Origin: JAILEN01 sp036723975
Lineage (GTDB): Bacteria; Bacillota; Clostridia; Lachnospirales; Lachnospiraceae
NCBI GenBank assembly: GCA_036723975.1
Contig: DAIMGJ010000003.1
Location: forward strand, 124,001 to 188,000
Direction: 5' to 3'
Length of the DNA: 64,000 nucleotides
In this document: positions 50,485 through 59,225 of the stretch, in pieces
Layout of the letters: each line of letters starts with the position of its first letter
Position numbering within the stretch: the stretch's first letter is position 1
Made by a program: the position numbers and the translations under genes
The notes under the pieces: model-generated
Database searches by the model: none
Told to the model about the DNA's origin: nothing
The model's input: only the letters and a program-made list of their open reading frames with translations

Positions 50485-50763
50485 ATGAAAAAGATAAAAA
50501 CACTTGAGGAAGCATTAAAGCGAATTGAAAAACTGGAGCAGGAGAATGCCCGGCTAAAAGAAGAACTAGAGTATTTTAAGAAAAGAAAAGCCAGCGGCAG
50601 ACAGAAACACAATGCGAAGTGGACTGCGATTTACAATGATTTTGTTGCTTGCTATGAAAAAGGTATGACGCTTGTGGAGATTGCAGATCGAAACAATTTA
50701 AGTGAGCGGAGCATGTATCGATATTTGGCTTATTACAAAGAAAAGCAAGCCGTAAATAAGTGA
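50485..50763 (+). CDS. Small coiled-coil HTH protein
   Basis: 92 residues, start ATG 50485, 2 bp after the DUF3800 stop with GAGGAG upstream. The N-terminal coiled coil (LEEALKRIEKLEQENARLKE) leads to a resolvase-like HTH (EKGMTLVEIADRNNLSERSM then YRYLAYYKEKQ). No catalytic domain is present. Such small HTH partners often accompany DUF3800. It could repress the upstream promoter via the two 20-nt repeats. This is inference from arrangement only. Confidence 0.65.
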   Translation: MKKIKTLEEALKRIEKLEQENARLKEELEYFKKRKASGRQKHNAKWTAIYNDFVACYEKGMTLVEIADRNNLSERSMYRYLAYYKEKQAVNK

Positions 50764-50783
50764 TTTTATGTTGAAATTCTACA

Positions 50784-50812
50784 TTGCAGAAATGGTAGGA
50801 TGCCCATATAAT
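50784..50812 (+). promoter_or_regulatory. prfC promoter
   Basis: TTGCAG (50784-50789), 17 bp, TATAAT (50807-50812), 50 bp before the prfC start. Confidence 0.65.
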
Positions 50813-50861
50813 ATACAAGGTGTTACGCTAGATGACGAATTAGTATTAGATTGGAATAGTT

Positions 50862-52457
50862 ATGGATTATAAGAAAGAGATAGAAAAACGACGCACATTT
50901 GCGATTATTTCCCATCCGGATGCCGGTAAGACAACGTTGACCGAAAAGTTTCTTTTGTACGGAGGACAGATTAATCTGGCGGGTTCCGTAAAGGGAAAGG
51001 CGACGGCTCGACATGCGGTTTCCGACTGGATGGAGATTGAAAAGGAAAGAGGAATTTCTGTTACATCTTCCGTATTGCAGTTTGAGTACGGCGGCATGTG
51101 CATCAATATTTTGGATACCCCGGGACATCAGGACTTCTCCGAGGATACCTATCGAACCTTAATGGCAGCAGACTCTGCAGTAATGGTCATCGATGCATCC
51201 AAGGGTGTGGAGGCACAGACCAGAAAGCTCTTTAAGGTTTGTGCCATGCGTCATATACCGATTTTTACCTTTATCAATAAGATGGACCGCGAGGCAAAGG
51301 ATACTTTTGAACTCTTAGATGATATTGAAAATGAGCTTGGCATTCCGACTTGCCCCATTAACTGGCCTATCGGTTCCGGTAAAGAATTCCGCGGCGTCTA
51401 TGACAGAAATACAAGAAACGTGCTTACCTTCTCCGATACCATGAAGGGTACCAAGGAAGGAATTGAAAAAGAAATCTCCATCGATGATGAAGCACTTTTA
51501 TTGGAAATCGGAGATGAGGCAAAGCAGAAGTTAGACGATGAATTGGAGCTTCTTGATGGTGCCGGTTCCGAGTTTGATATTAAGGCGGTATCAAAGGGAG
51601 AACTCTCTCCGGTATTCTTTGGTTCTGCTCTTACAAACTTTGGTGTGGAAACCTTTTTGCAGCACTTTTTGGATATGACTTCATCTCCGCTTCCGAGAAT
51701 GAGCGATGCGGGAGAAATCGATCCCTTCTCTTCTGATTTTTCCGCCTTTGTTTTTAAGATTCAGGCGAATATGAATAAAGCACACCGTGACAGAATCGCA
51801 TTTATGCGTATTTGTTCCGGAGAGTTTGATGCGGGAATGAGCGTATTCCATGTTCAGGGAAACAAGGAAGTACGTCTTTCTCAGCCGCAGCAGATGATGG
51901 CAGAATCCCGTAAGATGGTGGAAAAGGCCTATGCAGGAGATATTATCGGTATTTTTGATCCGGGTATTTTCTCTATCGGAGATACACTGACCACCTCGAA
52001 AGAGAAATTCAAGTTTGAAGGCATTCCGACCTTTGCTCCGGAGCATTTTGCCCGAGTGTCTCAGGTAGATACCATGAAGCGTAAACAGTTTATGAAGGGT
52101 ATCACTCAGATCGCTCAGGAAGGTGCCATTCAGATTTTCCAGGAATACAACACCGGTATGGAAGAGATCATTGTCGGTGTGGTAGGTGTGCTTCAGTTTG
52201 ACGTGTTAAAGTATCGTTTGAACAACGAGTACAACGTGGAAATCCGTATGGAGAATCTTCCGTATGAATACTTGCGCTGGATTGAAAACGAAGACTATGA
52301 CATTGACCATATTCAGGGTACTTCTGACATGAAGAAGGTCAAAGACTTAAAGGGTCGTCCGCTTCTTTTGTTTGCAAACAGCTGGTCTGTGGGCATGGTG
52401 GAAGACCGAAACGAGGGCTTGGTTTTGTCCGAGTTTGGAAAAGCGGATATGCGCTAG
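50862..52457 (+). CDS. prfC: Peptide chain release factor 3
   Basis: 531 residues, the normal RF3 size. It is a translational GTPase that recycles RF1/RF2 after termination. G1 is SHPDAGKTT, G3 DTPGHQDFSED, G4 NKMDRE; the switch region ERGISVTSSVLQFEY (RF3 type) separates it from EF-G. The C-terminal NEYNVEIRMENLPYEYLRWI is RF3-like. It has its own promoter and is not part of the DUF3800 unit. No clear ribosome site precedes ATG 50862 (GGAATAGTT), which is unusual for this window. It is followed by a REP-like motif and terminator. Confidence 0.96.
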   Translation: MDYKKEIEKRRTFAIISHPDAGKTTLTEKFLLYGGQINLAGSVKGKATARHAVSDWMEIEKERGISVTSSVLQFEYGGMCINILDTPGHQDFSEDTYRTLMAADSAVMVIDASKGVEAQTRKLFKVCAMRHIPIFTFINKMDREAKDTFELLDDIENELGIPTCPINWPIGSGKEFRGVYDRNTRNVLTFSDTMKGTKEGIEKEISIDDEALLLEIGDEAKQKLDDELELLDGAGSEFDIKAVSKGELSPVFFGSALTNFGVETFLQHFLDMTSSPLPRMSDAGEIDPFSSDFSAFVFKIQANMNKAHRDRIAFMRICSGEFDAGMSVFHVQGNKEVRLSQPQQMMAESRKMVEKAYAGDIIGIFDPGIFSIGDTLTTSKEKFKFEGIPTFAPEHFARVSQVDTMKRKQFMKGITQIAQEGAIQIFQEYNTGMEEIIVGVVGVLQFDVLKYRLNNEYNVEIRMENLPYEYLRWIENEDYDIDHIQGTSDMKKVKDLKGRPLLLFANSWSVGMVEDRNEGLVLSEFGKADMR

Positions 52458-52461
52458 TTTC

Positions 52462-52480
52462 GGGGACAGTTCCCTGTTAC
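52462..52480 (+). repeat. REP-like gene-end motif, second copy
   Basis: GGGGACAGTTCCCTGTTAC, 5 bp after the prfC stop; 16 of 19 bases match the copy at 3047-3065. Confidence 0.5.
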
Positions 52481-52510
52481 ATTTTTAAATATTAAAAATT
52501 TATTAAATCG

Positions 52511-52554
52511 TATCACGGGTTCTTGTGGGAAAGAAGAATCCGTGGTATTTTTTT
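52511..52554 (+). terminator. Terminator after prfC
   Basis: TATCACGGGTTCTT pairs (with GU pairs) with AAGAATCCGTGGTA, followed by seven T. Confidence 0.8.
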
Positions 52555-52665
52555 ATCATCAAATCCATTCCCAAGGAAATGCCAAAACTTAGGCATGACC
52601 GGCCTTCTGATCAAAAGTACCAAATATGGGACACGTATTCCTATAAAATAATTTTAAATTAGTAA

Positions 52666-52716
52666 TTGACATGGGTAGTGAATTATACTATCATAAGTTT
52701 AACGAACAGCTGTTCG
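52666..52716 (+). promoter_or_regulatory. recA promoter with LexA (SOS) box
   Basis: TTGACA (52666-52671), 17 bp, TATCAT (52689-52694). A perfect palindrome CGAACAGCTGTTCG (52703-52716) at the start region fits the Gram-positive LexA consensus (CGAAC-N4-GTTCG), so recA is expected to be DNA-damage inducible. Confidence 0.9.
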
Positions 52717-52736
52717 GGAAAGGATGTTTGGGTATT

Positions 52737-53759
52737 ATGGCAAACGAAGAAAAGTTAAAGGCGTTAGATGTAGCGATTTCACAGATTGAGAAGCAGTACG
52801 GACGTGGCTCTATTATGAAGCTTGGAGACAGCTCCAGCCAGATGAAAGTGGAGACCATTCCTACCGGTTCCATTAGTTTAGATATAGCACTTGGCCAGGG
52901 CGGTTTCCCGAAGGGACGTATTATTGAGATTTATGGACCGGAGTCTTCCGGTAAGACCACGGTGGCTCTTCATGCGGTGGCAGAGGTTCAGAAGCAGGGT
53001 GGTATCGCAGGCTTTATTGACGCGGAGCATGCTTTAGACCCTGTATATGCGAAAAACATCGGTGTAGATATTGATAATTTATACATTTCTCAGCCGGATA
53101 ACGGTGAGCAGGCGCTTGAGATTACAGAGACTATGGTTCGTTCCGGCGCGGTAGATATTATTATCGTGGATTCCGTTGCGGCTTTGGTTCCAAAGGCAGA
53201 AATTGACGGAGATATGGGAGACTCTCACATGGGATTGCAGGCACGCCTTATGTCACAGGCACTTCGTAAGCTTACTGCAGCGATTTCCAAGAGCGATTGC
53301 ACCGTGATTTTTATCAACCAGCTTCGCCAGAAGATTGGAGTGATGTTTGGAAACCCGGAGACTACCACCGGTGGTAATGCATTAAAGTTCTATGCTTCCG
53401 TTCGTTTGGATGTTCGTCGTATTGAGTCTTTAAAGCAGCAGGGTGAGGTTATTGGAAACCGTACCCGTATCAAAGTCGTAAAAAATAAGATTGCACCGCC
53501 TTTTAGAGAGGCTGAGTTTGATATTATGTTTGGCAAGGGTATTTCAAAGGCCGGAGATATTTTGGATTTGGCTGCAAGCATCGATATTATCAACAAGTCC
53601 GGTGCCTGGTATGCGTACAACGGAGAGAAGATTGGTCAGGGCCGTGAGAATGCTAAGGAATATTTAGAGACACATCCGGAGATTATGGAGACCGTTGAGG
53701 GTCTGATTCGTGATCACTTTGGATTAAACGGCGAGAGTGCAAAAGAGGATGAGGAGTAG
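52737..53759 (+). CDS. recA: Recombinase A
   Basis: 340 residues from ATG 52737. RecA forms filaments on single-stranded DNA for strand exchange and LexA self-cleavage. Walker A GPESSGKTT, Walker B IIIVDSVAAL, L1/L2 loops (GDMGDSHMGLQARLMSQALR; NQLRQKIGVMFGNPETTTGG) and the acidic tail SAKEDEE are normal. The ribosome site GGGAAAGG is far from ATG 52737 (about 13 bp); an in-frame TTG at 52728 would be better spaced, so the true start may be 3 codons earlier. recX follows 3 bp later. Confidence 0.97.
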   Translation: MANEEKLKALDVAISQIEKQYGRGSIMKLGDSSSQMKVETIPTGSISLDIALGQGGFPKGRIIEIYGPESSGKTTVALHAVAEVQKQGGIAGFIDAEHALDPVYAKNIGVDIDNLYISQPDNGEQALEITETMVRSGAVDIIIVDSVAALVPKAEIDGDMGDSHMGLQARLMSQALRKLTAAISKSDCTVIFINQLRQKIGVMFGNPETTTGGNALKFYASVRLDVRRIESLKQQGEVIGNRTRIKVVKNKIAPPFREAEFDIMFGKGISKAGDILDLAASIDIINKSGAWYAYNGEKIGQGRENAKEYLETHPEIMETVEGLIRDHFGLNGESAKEDEE

Positions 53760-53762
53760 TTC

Positions 53763-54371
53763 ATGACGATTCTTTCGATTGAAGAGCTCCCCGGAAAGAA
53801 AGTGAAAAAAACAAAGGTCTGTCTCCAAGGTGGGGAGGACCTTTGTCTATATGCAAAGGAAATCAATCGTCTTGGATTAAAGGTCGGAGAGGATTTATCC
53901 GAGGCGGTGTATGAGGATATTCTTACCATGATTCTGATTCCACGTGCAAAGAAGCGTGCTATGCATCTTTTGGAAAAGCAGGACCGTACTCGTGCAAATC
54001 TTGCAGGAAAACTTCGGGAGTCCGGGTATCCTACCCGCGCCGTAGAGGAAGCGGTTTCTTACGTGGAGTCCTATCATTATATTGATGATGCCCGTTATGC
54101 GGAGAACTATATCCGCTATCATCAGGACGGAAAGTCCCGTCGCCGAATATTTGAAGATTTATATAAAAAGGGAATCGCAAAAGACGTAATTGAAAAGGCG
54201 TTGGAAGAGGAATACAGTGCTTCGGAAGAGGAACAGATTTTAGCACTTTTAGAGAAGAAGCAGTATGATGCAAAGACAGCCGATGGAAAAGAAAAAGCCA
54301 AGATTTATCGTTTTTTGATGGGTAGAGGATTTTCTTATCAGGCGATAGAAAGTGCTTTTGCAAAAGCATAA
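53763..54371 (+). CDS. recX: Regulatory protein RecX
   Basis: 202 residues of three-helix repeats typical of RecX: KKRAMHLLEKQDRTRANLAG, AVEEAVSYVESYHYIDDARY and KGIAKDVIEKALEEEYSASE. RecX lies in the groove of RecA filaments and limits or modulates their activity. It starts 3 bp after recA and shares its SOS promoter. The first about 60 residues (GKKVKKTKVCLQGGEDLCLY) form the usual clostridial N-terminal extension. Confidence 0.93.
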   Translation: MTILSIEELPGKKVKKTKVCLQGGEDLCLYAKEINRLGLKVGEDLSEAVYEDILTMILIPRAKKRAMHLLEKQDRTRANLAGKLRESGYPTRAVEEAVSYVESYHYIDDARYAENYIRYHQDGKSRRRIFEDLYKKGIAKDVIEKALEEEYSASEEEQILALLEKKQYDAKTADGKEKAKIYRFLMGRGFSYQAIESAFAKA

Positions 54372-54389
54372 AGTTTCTTGGGTTTCTCG

Positions 54390-54418
54390 TTGACAGAAAT
54401 TGCCTGAAACGTTAAAAT
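54390..54418 (+). promoter_or_regulatory. rny promoter
   Basis: TTGACA (54390-54395), 17 bp, TAAAAT (54413-54418). The leader to the start codon is about 115 nt; no clear structure was recognised in it. Confidence 0.65.
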
Positions 54419-54539
54419 TTAGATGTTGTAGTTTATGACGAGAATGATGAAACATTTTGGTGTATAAGATGTTTATATTTCAAAACGGGATGATGTTTCG
54501 TTATATTTACAATAAAATTTCATAGAGGGAGGTGCTCTT

Positions 54540-56087
54540 GTGGTAGCTATTATCATTGCAGTGATTGTTACCGCTCTCGTGACCGCCATCCTCACAGCTG
54601 CTATTGTGAACGCTTATCAAAAGAACGTTGCTTCTAAAAAGATAGGCAGTGCAGAAGAAAAAGCTCGCGAAATTATCGACGAGGCAGTAAAAAATGCCGA
54701 GACGAAGAAGAAGGAAATGCTTCTTGAAGCAAAAGAAGAATCCATTCGTACCAAAAACGAATTAGACAAAGAAATCCGTGAGCGTCGAGCAGAAGTACAG
54801 AACTCTGAACGTCGTATTCAGCAAAAAGAAGAGAATATCGACAAAAAGACTGAGAACATCGAGCGTAAAGAACAGAGTTTGGCTTCTCGTGAAAAGCAGT
54901 TGGAGAGAGATAAAGCAGAGGTTGCGAAGCTCAATCAACAAAGAGTACAGGAACTGGAGCGAATTTCAGGTCTTACCTCCGAACAAGCAAAAGAATTTTT
55001 ATTACAGACTGTTGAAGAAGACGTCAAGATTGACGCAGCCAAGCTTGTGAAAGAATCCATTGCACAGGCGAAAGATGAAGCCAATAAAAAGGCTAAGGAT
55101 ATCGTGGTAAATGCCATTCAAAAATGTGCTGCAGATCATGTATCTGAATCTACGATTTCCGTTGTTCAGCTTCCAAGCGATGAGATGAAAGGACGTATTA
55201 TCGGTCGAGAGGGACGTAACATCCGTACCTTAGAGACCATGACAGGCGTAGAGCTTATCATTGATGATACTCCGGAAGCGGTTGTGCTTTCCGCATTTGA
55301 TCCGGTTCGCCGTGAAATCGCGCGTATCGCATTGGAGAAGTTGATTGTTGATGGACGTATCCACCCGGCTCGCATTGAGGAAATGGTGGAGAAGGCTAAG
55401 AAGGAAGTTGAGCAGACCATCCGTGAAGAGGGTGAGGCTGCTACACTTGAAGTTGGAGTTCACGGTATTCATCCGGAACTTATCAAGTTACTTGGCCGTA
55501 TGAAATATCGTACCAGTTATGGACAGAATGCTTTAAAGCATTCTATTGAAGTGGCGCATTTGTGCGGACTTCTTGCAGCGGAAGTGGGCGAGGATGTTCG
55601 TTTGGCAAAGCGTGCAGGTTTACTTCACGATATTGGTAAGTCCATCGATAAGGAGCAGGAAGGAAGCCACATTCAGTTGGGTGTGGAACTTTGTAAGAAG
55701 TACAAAGAATCTCCGCTTATTATTAATGCGGTTGCAGCTCACCACGGTGACTGCGAAGCAGAATCACTGATTGCCCTTTTGGTTCAGGCTGCTGATACTA
55801 TTTCAGCTGCACGTCCTGGAGCAAGACGTGAGACATTAGATGCTTATACAAACAGAATTCAACAGTTAGAAGAAATCACCAACGACTTTAAGGGTGTAGA
55901 TAAATCCTTTGCTATTCAGGCAGGTAGAGAAGTTCGAGTTATGGTAGTTCCTGAACAGGTTTCTGATGCAGATATGGTTCTTTTGGCACGTGATATTTCA
56001 AAGCGTATCGAAGAAGAGCTTCAGTATCCGGGACAAATCAAAGTCAATGTTATCCGCGAATCCCGTGTAACAGACTTTGCAAAATAA
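54540..56087 (+). CDS. rny: Ribonuclease Y
   Basis: 515 residues starting at GTG 54540 after GAGGGAGGTG. An N-terminal membrane helix (VAIIIAVIVTALVTAILTAA) is followed by a long charged coiled coil (about 30-200), a KH domain (STISVVQLPSDEMKGRIIGR) and an HD domain (RAGLLHDIGKSIDKEQ, AAHHGDCEAES). RNase Y initiates bulk mRNA decay at the membrane in Firmicutes. The domain order and length are standard. A terminator follows. Confidence 0.97.
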   Translation: MVAIIIAVIVTALVTAILTAAIVNAYQKNVASKKIGSAEEKAREIIDEAVKNAETKKKEMLLEAKEESIRTKNELDKEIRERRAEVQNSERRIQQKEENIDKKTENIERKEQSLASREKQLERDKAEVAKLNQQRVQELERISGLTSEQAKEFLLQTVEEDVKIDAAKLVKESIAQAKDEANKKAKDIVVNAIQKCAADHVSESTISVVQLPSDEMKGRIIGREGRNIRTLETMTGVELIIDDTPEAVVLSAFDPVRREIARIALEKLIVDGRIHPARIEEMVEKAKKEVEQTIREEGEAATLEVGVHGIHPELIKLLGRMKYRTSYGQNALKHSIEVAHLCGLLAAEVGEDVRLAKRAGLLHDIGKSIDKEQEGSHIQLGVELCKKYKESPLIINAVAAHHGDCEAESLIALLVQAADTISAARPGARRETLDAYTNRIQQLEEITNDFKGVDKSFAIQAGREVRVMVVPEQVSDADMVLLARDISKRIEEELQYPGQIKVNVIRESRVTDFAK

Positions 56088-56097
56088 TGAACTTAAG

Positions 56098-56125
56098 TGG
56101 GTAGCCATTTCGGCTACCCATTTTC
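56098..56125 (+). terminator. Terminator after rny
   Basis: TGGGTAGCC-ATTTC-GGCTACCCA followed by TTTTC. Confidence 0.85.
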
Positions 56126-56177
56126 ATATAATAAATAACGACTTATCCAACTATGAAGGAATTGAAGGAAAGGAATT

Positions 56178-56732
56178 ATGAATATGGGTAAATTGGAAAG
56201 AATAAGTCGGACGTTGGTGCGAGCCGGCGCAATCATAGATGTATATGACGATGAGATGCGTCTTCCGGACGGAACCATCGAGCATTGGGATATGGTAAAA
56301 CATCGGAAAGGTGCTGCTGCAGTTGTTGCAGTGCTTCCGGATGGAGATATTTTGCTTGTAAAGCAGTTTCGTCCGGCCTTGGGACGCTACACATGGGAAC
56401 TTCCTGCGGGATGCAGAGACGAAGTAGATGAACCTACGGATATTACATCAAAGAGAGAGTTGGAAGAGGAGACAGGATATTCTTCCGATTCTTTTGAACG
56501 CTTGGTGTCATTAAAGACCACGGTTGCGTTTTGCGATGAACTGGTGGATGTGTATTTGGCGAAGGATATCTATCCCATTGGTGAACAGCAGTTGGATCCT
56601 GCCGAGGATATTGAAATCAAATCATTTAAATTAGAGGAGCTTTTGAAAAAAATCTACGCCGGAGAAATCCAGGATGGAAAAACCGTTTCCGGCATCCTAG
56701 CGTATTACGGTAAATATGTAAAAACGAAATAA
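56178..56732 (+). CDS. Nudix hydrolase, ADP-ribose pyrophosphatase type
   Basis: 184 residues. The Nudix helix is ELPAGCRDEVDEPTDITSKR then ELEEETGY, with the RELEEETGY core intact and one extra residue between the glycine and first glutamate of the usual GX5E pattern. The preceding strand VLPDGDILLVKQFRPALGRY and the proline in the C-terminal loop resemble ADP-ribose pyrophosphatases. It would hydrolyse ADP-ribose or similar nucleoside diphosphate compounds. AAGGAAAGGA is 7 bp before ATG 56178; ATG 56184 is also possible. Hairpin E2 follows. Confidence 0.87.
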   Translation: MNMGKLERISRTLVRAGAIIDVYDDEMRLPDGTIEHWDMVKHRKGAAAVVAVLPDGDILLVKQFRPALGRYTWELPAGCRDEVDEPTDITSKRELEEETGYSSDSFERLVSLKTTVAFCDELVDVYLAKDIYPIGEQQLDPAEDIEIKSFKLEELLKKIYAGEIQDGKTVSGILAYYGKYVKTK

Positions 56733-56752
56733 AAAAGAGATTTAAAATGTTA

Positions 56753-56825
56753 TTAAAAATTTCCTCATACTTTTCACGTAGGGCGCTTCTTTGGCGCCCG
56801 GTGAAAATGTATGGGAAATTTTTAA
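56753..56825 (+). repeat. Conserved-loop hairpin E2, next to rnhA ribosome site
   Basis: Stem TTAAAAATTTCC with GGAAATTTTTAA and CATAC/GTATG, TTTTCAC/GTGAAAA; loop 56778-56800 with GGGCGC-TTCTTT-GGCGCCC. It matches the loops of E1 (21/23) and E3 inverted (20/23). Its right end abuts AAGGAG, the ribosome site of the RNase H gene, so folding may also affect translation start. Confidence 0.7.
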
Positions 56826-56838
56826 GGAGTTATGAAAT

Positions 56839-57516
56839 ATGGCAAAAAAGTTTTATGCAATAAAAAAAGGCTTGGTCCCCGGCATTTACGAAAACTGGGA
56901 CGACGCAAAAGCCCAAGTCAGCGGTTTCCCCGGAGCGGAGTATAAAGGCTTTCAAACCAAAGAAGAAGCGGAAGCCTATCTCGGAGGGATGCACATAACA
57001 ACTGCAAATGCAAAACCGACAGAAACGAAACGAGCAGATGAAAAGGCTGCATCGGAAGAAAAAAGAGCGAATGTAATGGACCCGCAGGAGTTGTACGAAC
57101 TTCCTTATGCCTTTGTGGACGGCTCTTTTAATCCCGAAACCAAGGTGTACGGTTGTGGTGGATTCTTATTTGATGATAAAAACGAACGCCATCCAATTCA
57201 GGCAAACGGCAGTGATGAGGAAATGGCTTCCATGCGAAATGTGGCAGGTGAGATTTTGGGCGCTACTTTGGCAATAAAAAAAGCTTTGGAACTTGGTCTT
57301 CCAAAGCTAACCATTTATTATGATTATGAAGGTATCAAACACTGGGCAGAACAAACTTGGAAACGCAATAAAAAAGGGACGATGGCGTATGCAGAGTTTG
57401 TGGCATCCGTTCGTAATCAAATCAGGCTAGAGTTTGTTCATGTTAAGGCGCACACCGGCATTCCGGGCAACGAAGAGGCAGATCAAATGGCAAAGGAAGC
57501 TGTTGGCATTTCTTAG
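56839..57516 (+). CDS. rnhA: Ribonuclease H type 1 with hybrid-binding domain
   Basis: 225 residues. An N-terminal RNA/DNA-hybrid-binding domain (about 1-50: KKFYAIKKGLVPGIYENWDD then GFQTKEEAEAYL), as in eukaryote-like RNase H1, is joined by a charged linker to an RNase H domain with catalytic Asp (YAFVDGSF), Glu (VAGEILGA), Asp (IYYDYEGI) and Asp (GNEEADQMA). It removes RNA from RNA-DNA hybrids. The ribosome site AAGGAG lies at the end of hairpin E2; ATG 56839 is preceded by an in-frame-unrelated ATG at 56832. Confidence 0.93.
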   Translation: MAKKFYAIKKGLVPGIYENWDDAKAQVSGFPGAEYKGFQTKEEAEAYLGGMHITTANAKPTETKRADEKAASEEKRANVMDPQELYELPYAFVDGSFNPETKVYGCGGFLFDDKNERHPIQANGSDEEMASMRNVAGEILGATLAIKKALELGLPKLTIYYDYEGIKHWAEQTWKRNKKGTMAYAEFVASVRNQIRLEFVHVKAHTGIPGNEEADQMAKEAVGIS

Positions 57517-57524
57517 TTTAGCCA

Positions 57525-58973
57525 TTAGAACTGAAAATAAATAAACGGATTATAGGTTCCCCCTGCAATGCAAATCATAGAAGCAATCAGTAAAAAAATC
57601 TGAAAGGCGCTATCCATGAGTCGCACGGTTAACGTTTCTTTTACCTTTTCATATGGTTTTGCAAACAGGCGTTGAAACCATCCGGAGCATAGAACGGCTA
57701 TCGGAAACAGAAGAATAAGTTTTGCGTCCATATAAGCCAAAATCGTATATGCTTTTCCTGGCGTAAAGAGCTTTTGAATAAATGTAAATGCTTGGGCTAG
57801 GTTGTCGGAACGGAAAATCACCCAGCCTACCATAACGATGAAAATAGAATAAATCCAGTTTATTAGTTTTACAGGGTTTCGTTTTAGAAGGTCTCCCAAA
57901 AACAGACGCTCTAAAACTAAGATTAAACCATAGTACATTCCCCATACCCAAAAGGTATAATTTGCACCATGCCAAATTCCGGTAAGTGCAAAGACGATTA
58001 ACAGATTTCTGTATGTGCGAAAAGCACCCTCTCTGCTTCCACCCAAAGGAATATAAACATAATCTTTAAAGAATGAGGAAAGAGAAATATGCCACCTTCT
58101 CCAAAATTCCTGAATGGAAAGTGAAGTGTAGGGGTAGTTGAAGTTCTCCTTGAAGTGGAATCCAAACATACTTCCCAAACCAATAGCCATATCGGAGTAT
58201 CCGGAGAAATCAAAATAAATCTGAATGGTATAAGCAACCATTCCGAACCACGCCACGGGCGCACCGATTAAGGTGATATCCTGCTTCCAGATCTGATCAG
58301 CCACAGTGGCAAAAGTATTTGCAATCAGAACTTTTTTTCCAAGACCATAGCAGAACCGTTTGATACCGTATGCGAATCCCTCCAGGGTTTCTTTTCTGCC
58401 CAGAAGTTGTTCTTGGATATCCTTATACTGAACGATAGGTCCTGCAATTAACTGAGGAAAAAGAGATACATATAAAGCAAAATCGGAAAGCTTCTTCTGT
58501 ACCGGAACTTTTCTTCGGTATACATCTACCACATAACTGATGGCTTGGAAGGTGTAGAAGGAGATTCCGATGGGAAGTGCTATTTCCACATCTGCAAACA
58601 TTCCTAAATATTTAAAAATAAATAGGGATCCGAGATTTATCGTAAGAGCTAAAATAAGTGAGAATCTTCTGCCGAAAAGAATCTTTTTTTCTTCGGAGAA
58701 TCGCTTAGCAAAGAAACTGTCTTCCGCCACAAAAAAACCTGCTGTGTAATCCACAAGAATTACAAGAAGCATTAACAGAAGATAGGGAATGCCACCGAAT
58801 CCGTAAAAAATAAGACTGGCGAAAAGTAAAAAGTAGTTTTTTATTTTGATGGAAGTGACCCGAGATGTGGAAAAAAATCGTCCGTGCTCACCGGTTGCCC
58901 AATCGATGAAATAGTATCCTGCAATCACAATCGGTAAAAAAGCCCATAAAAATATCATAGAACTAAACAGCAT
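57525..58973 (-). CDS. MBOAT O-acyltransferase, AlgI/PatA type
   Basis: 482 residues with about 10 membrane segments. The MBOAT core is clear: YTFQAISYVVDVYRRKVPVQ, GYSDMAIGLGSMFGFHFKEN, FWRRWHISLSSFFKDYVYIP (active-site region) and the catalytic histidine in GIWHGANYTFWVWG. Such proteins move acyl groups across the membrane for O-acetylation of polysaccharide or teichoic acid. No second (AlgJ-like or DltD-like) component is adjacent, so the acceptor is unknown. The gene is convergent with rnhA (8 bp apart). AGGAG precedes the start codon. Confidence 0.9.
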   Translation of the reverse strand: MLFSSMIFLWAFLPIVIAGYYFIDWATGEHGRFFSTSRVTSIKIKNYFLLFASLIFYGFGGIPYLLLMLLVILVDYTAGFFVAEDSFFAKRFSEEKKILFGRRFSLILALTINLGSLFIFKYLGMFADVEIALPIGISFYTFQAISYVVDVYRRKVPVQKKLSDFALYVSLFPQLIAGPIVQYKDIQEQLLGRKETLEGFAYGIKRFCYGLGKKVLIANTFATVADQIWKQDITLIGAPVAWFGMVAYTIQIYFDFSGYSDMAIGLGSMFGFHFKENFNYPYTSLSIQEFWRRWHISLSSFFKDYVYIPLGGSREGAFRTYRNLLIVFALTGIWHGANYTFWVWGMYYGLILVLERLFLGDLLKRNPVKLINWIYSIFIVMVGWVIFRSDNLAQAFTFIQKLFTPGKAYTILAYMDAKLILLFPIAVLCSGWFQRLFAKPYEKVKETLTVRLMDSAFQIFLLIASMICIAGGTYNPFIYFQF

Positions 58974-59056
58974 GTTATTATATACTCCTCATTGTGCGAG
59001 AGCCACTTTGGTGACTTGCGTATTGTATTATAGCATTTAACCACCTATCTATCATC

Positions 59057-59085
59057 TTGTTATTTTTATAACAATGTGATATTCT
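59057..59085 (+). promoter_or_regulatory. pan operon promoter with palindromic operator
   Basis: TTGTTA (59057-59062), 17 bp, TATTCT (59080-59085). The -35 is inside the perfect palindrome TTGTTAT-TTTT-ATAACAA (59057-59074). A second half site, TAACAA, follows at 59085-59090. A repressor site for pantothenate genes is likely. Confidence 0.55.
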
Positions 59086-59099
59086 AACAATCGATTAAA

Positions 59100-59224
59100 A
59101 ATTGCATCGGATTGTATCGAAAGAACTGTACCGAAGACGCAATACAAATATCTCCGGAGTTTTGGTAAGACCGGACGGTTATCCGTAGGAAACCGATCAG
59201 GCAATAAGAAACAGGAGGTGGTGC
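59100..59224 (+). other. pan operon leader with paired hairpins
   Basis: About 130 nt of untranslated leader. One hairpin has ATTGC/GCAAT and TCGG/CCGA (59101-59147); a second has CCGG-AGTTTTGGTAAGA-CCGG (59163-59183) overlapping CGGTT/AACCG (59185-59204). A conserved RNA (the pan motif) is known in leaders of panB/C/D genes in Firmicutes, often as tandem hairpins; I cannot confirm a match by eye. Confidence 0.35.
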
Positions 59225-59225
59225 C

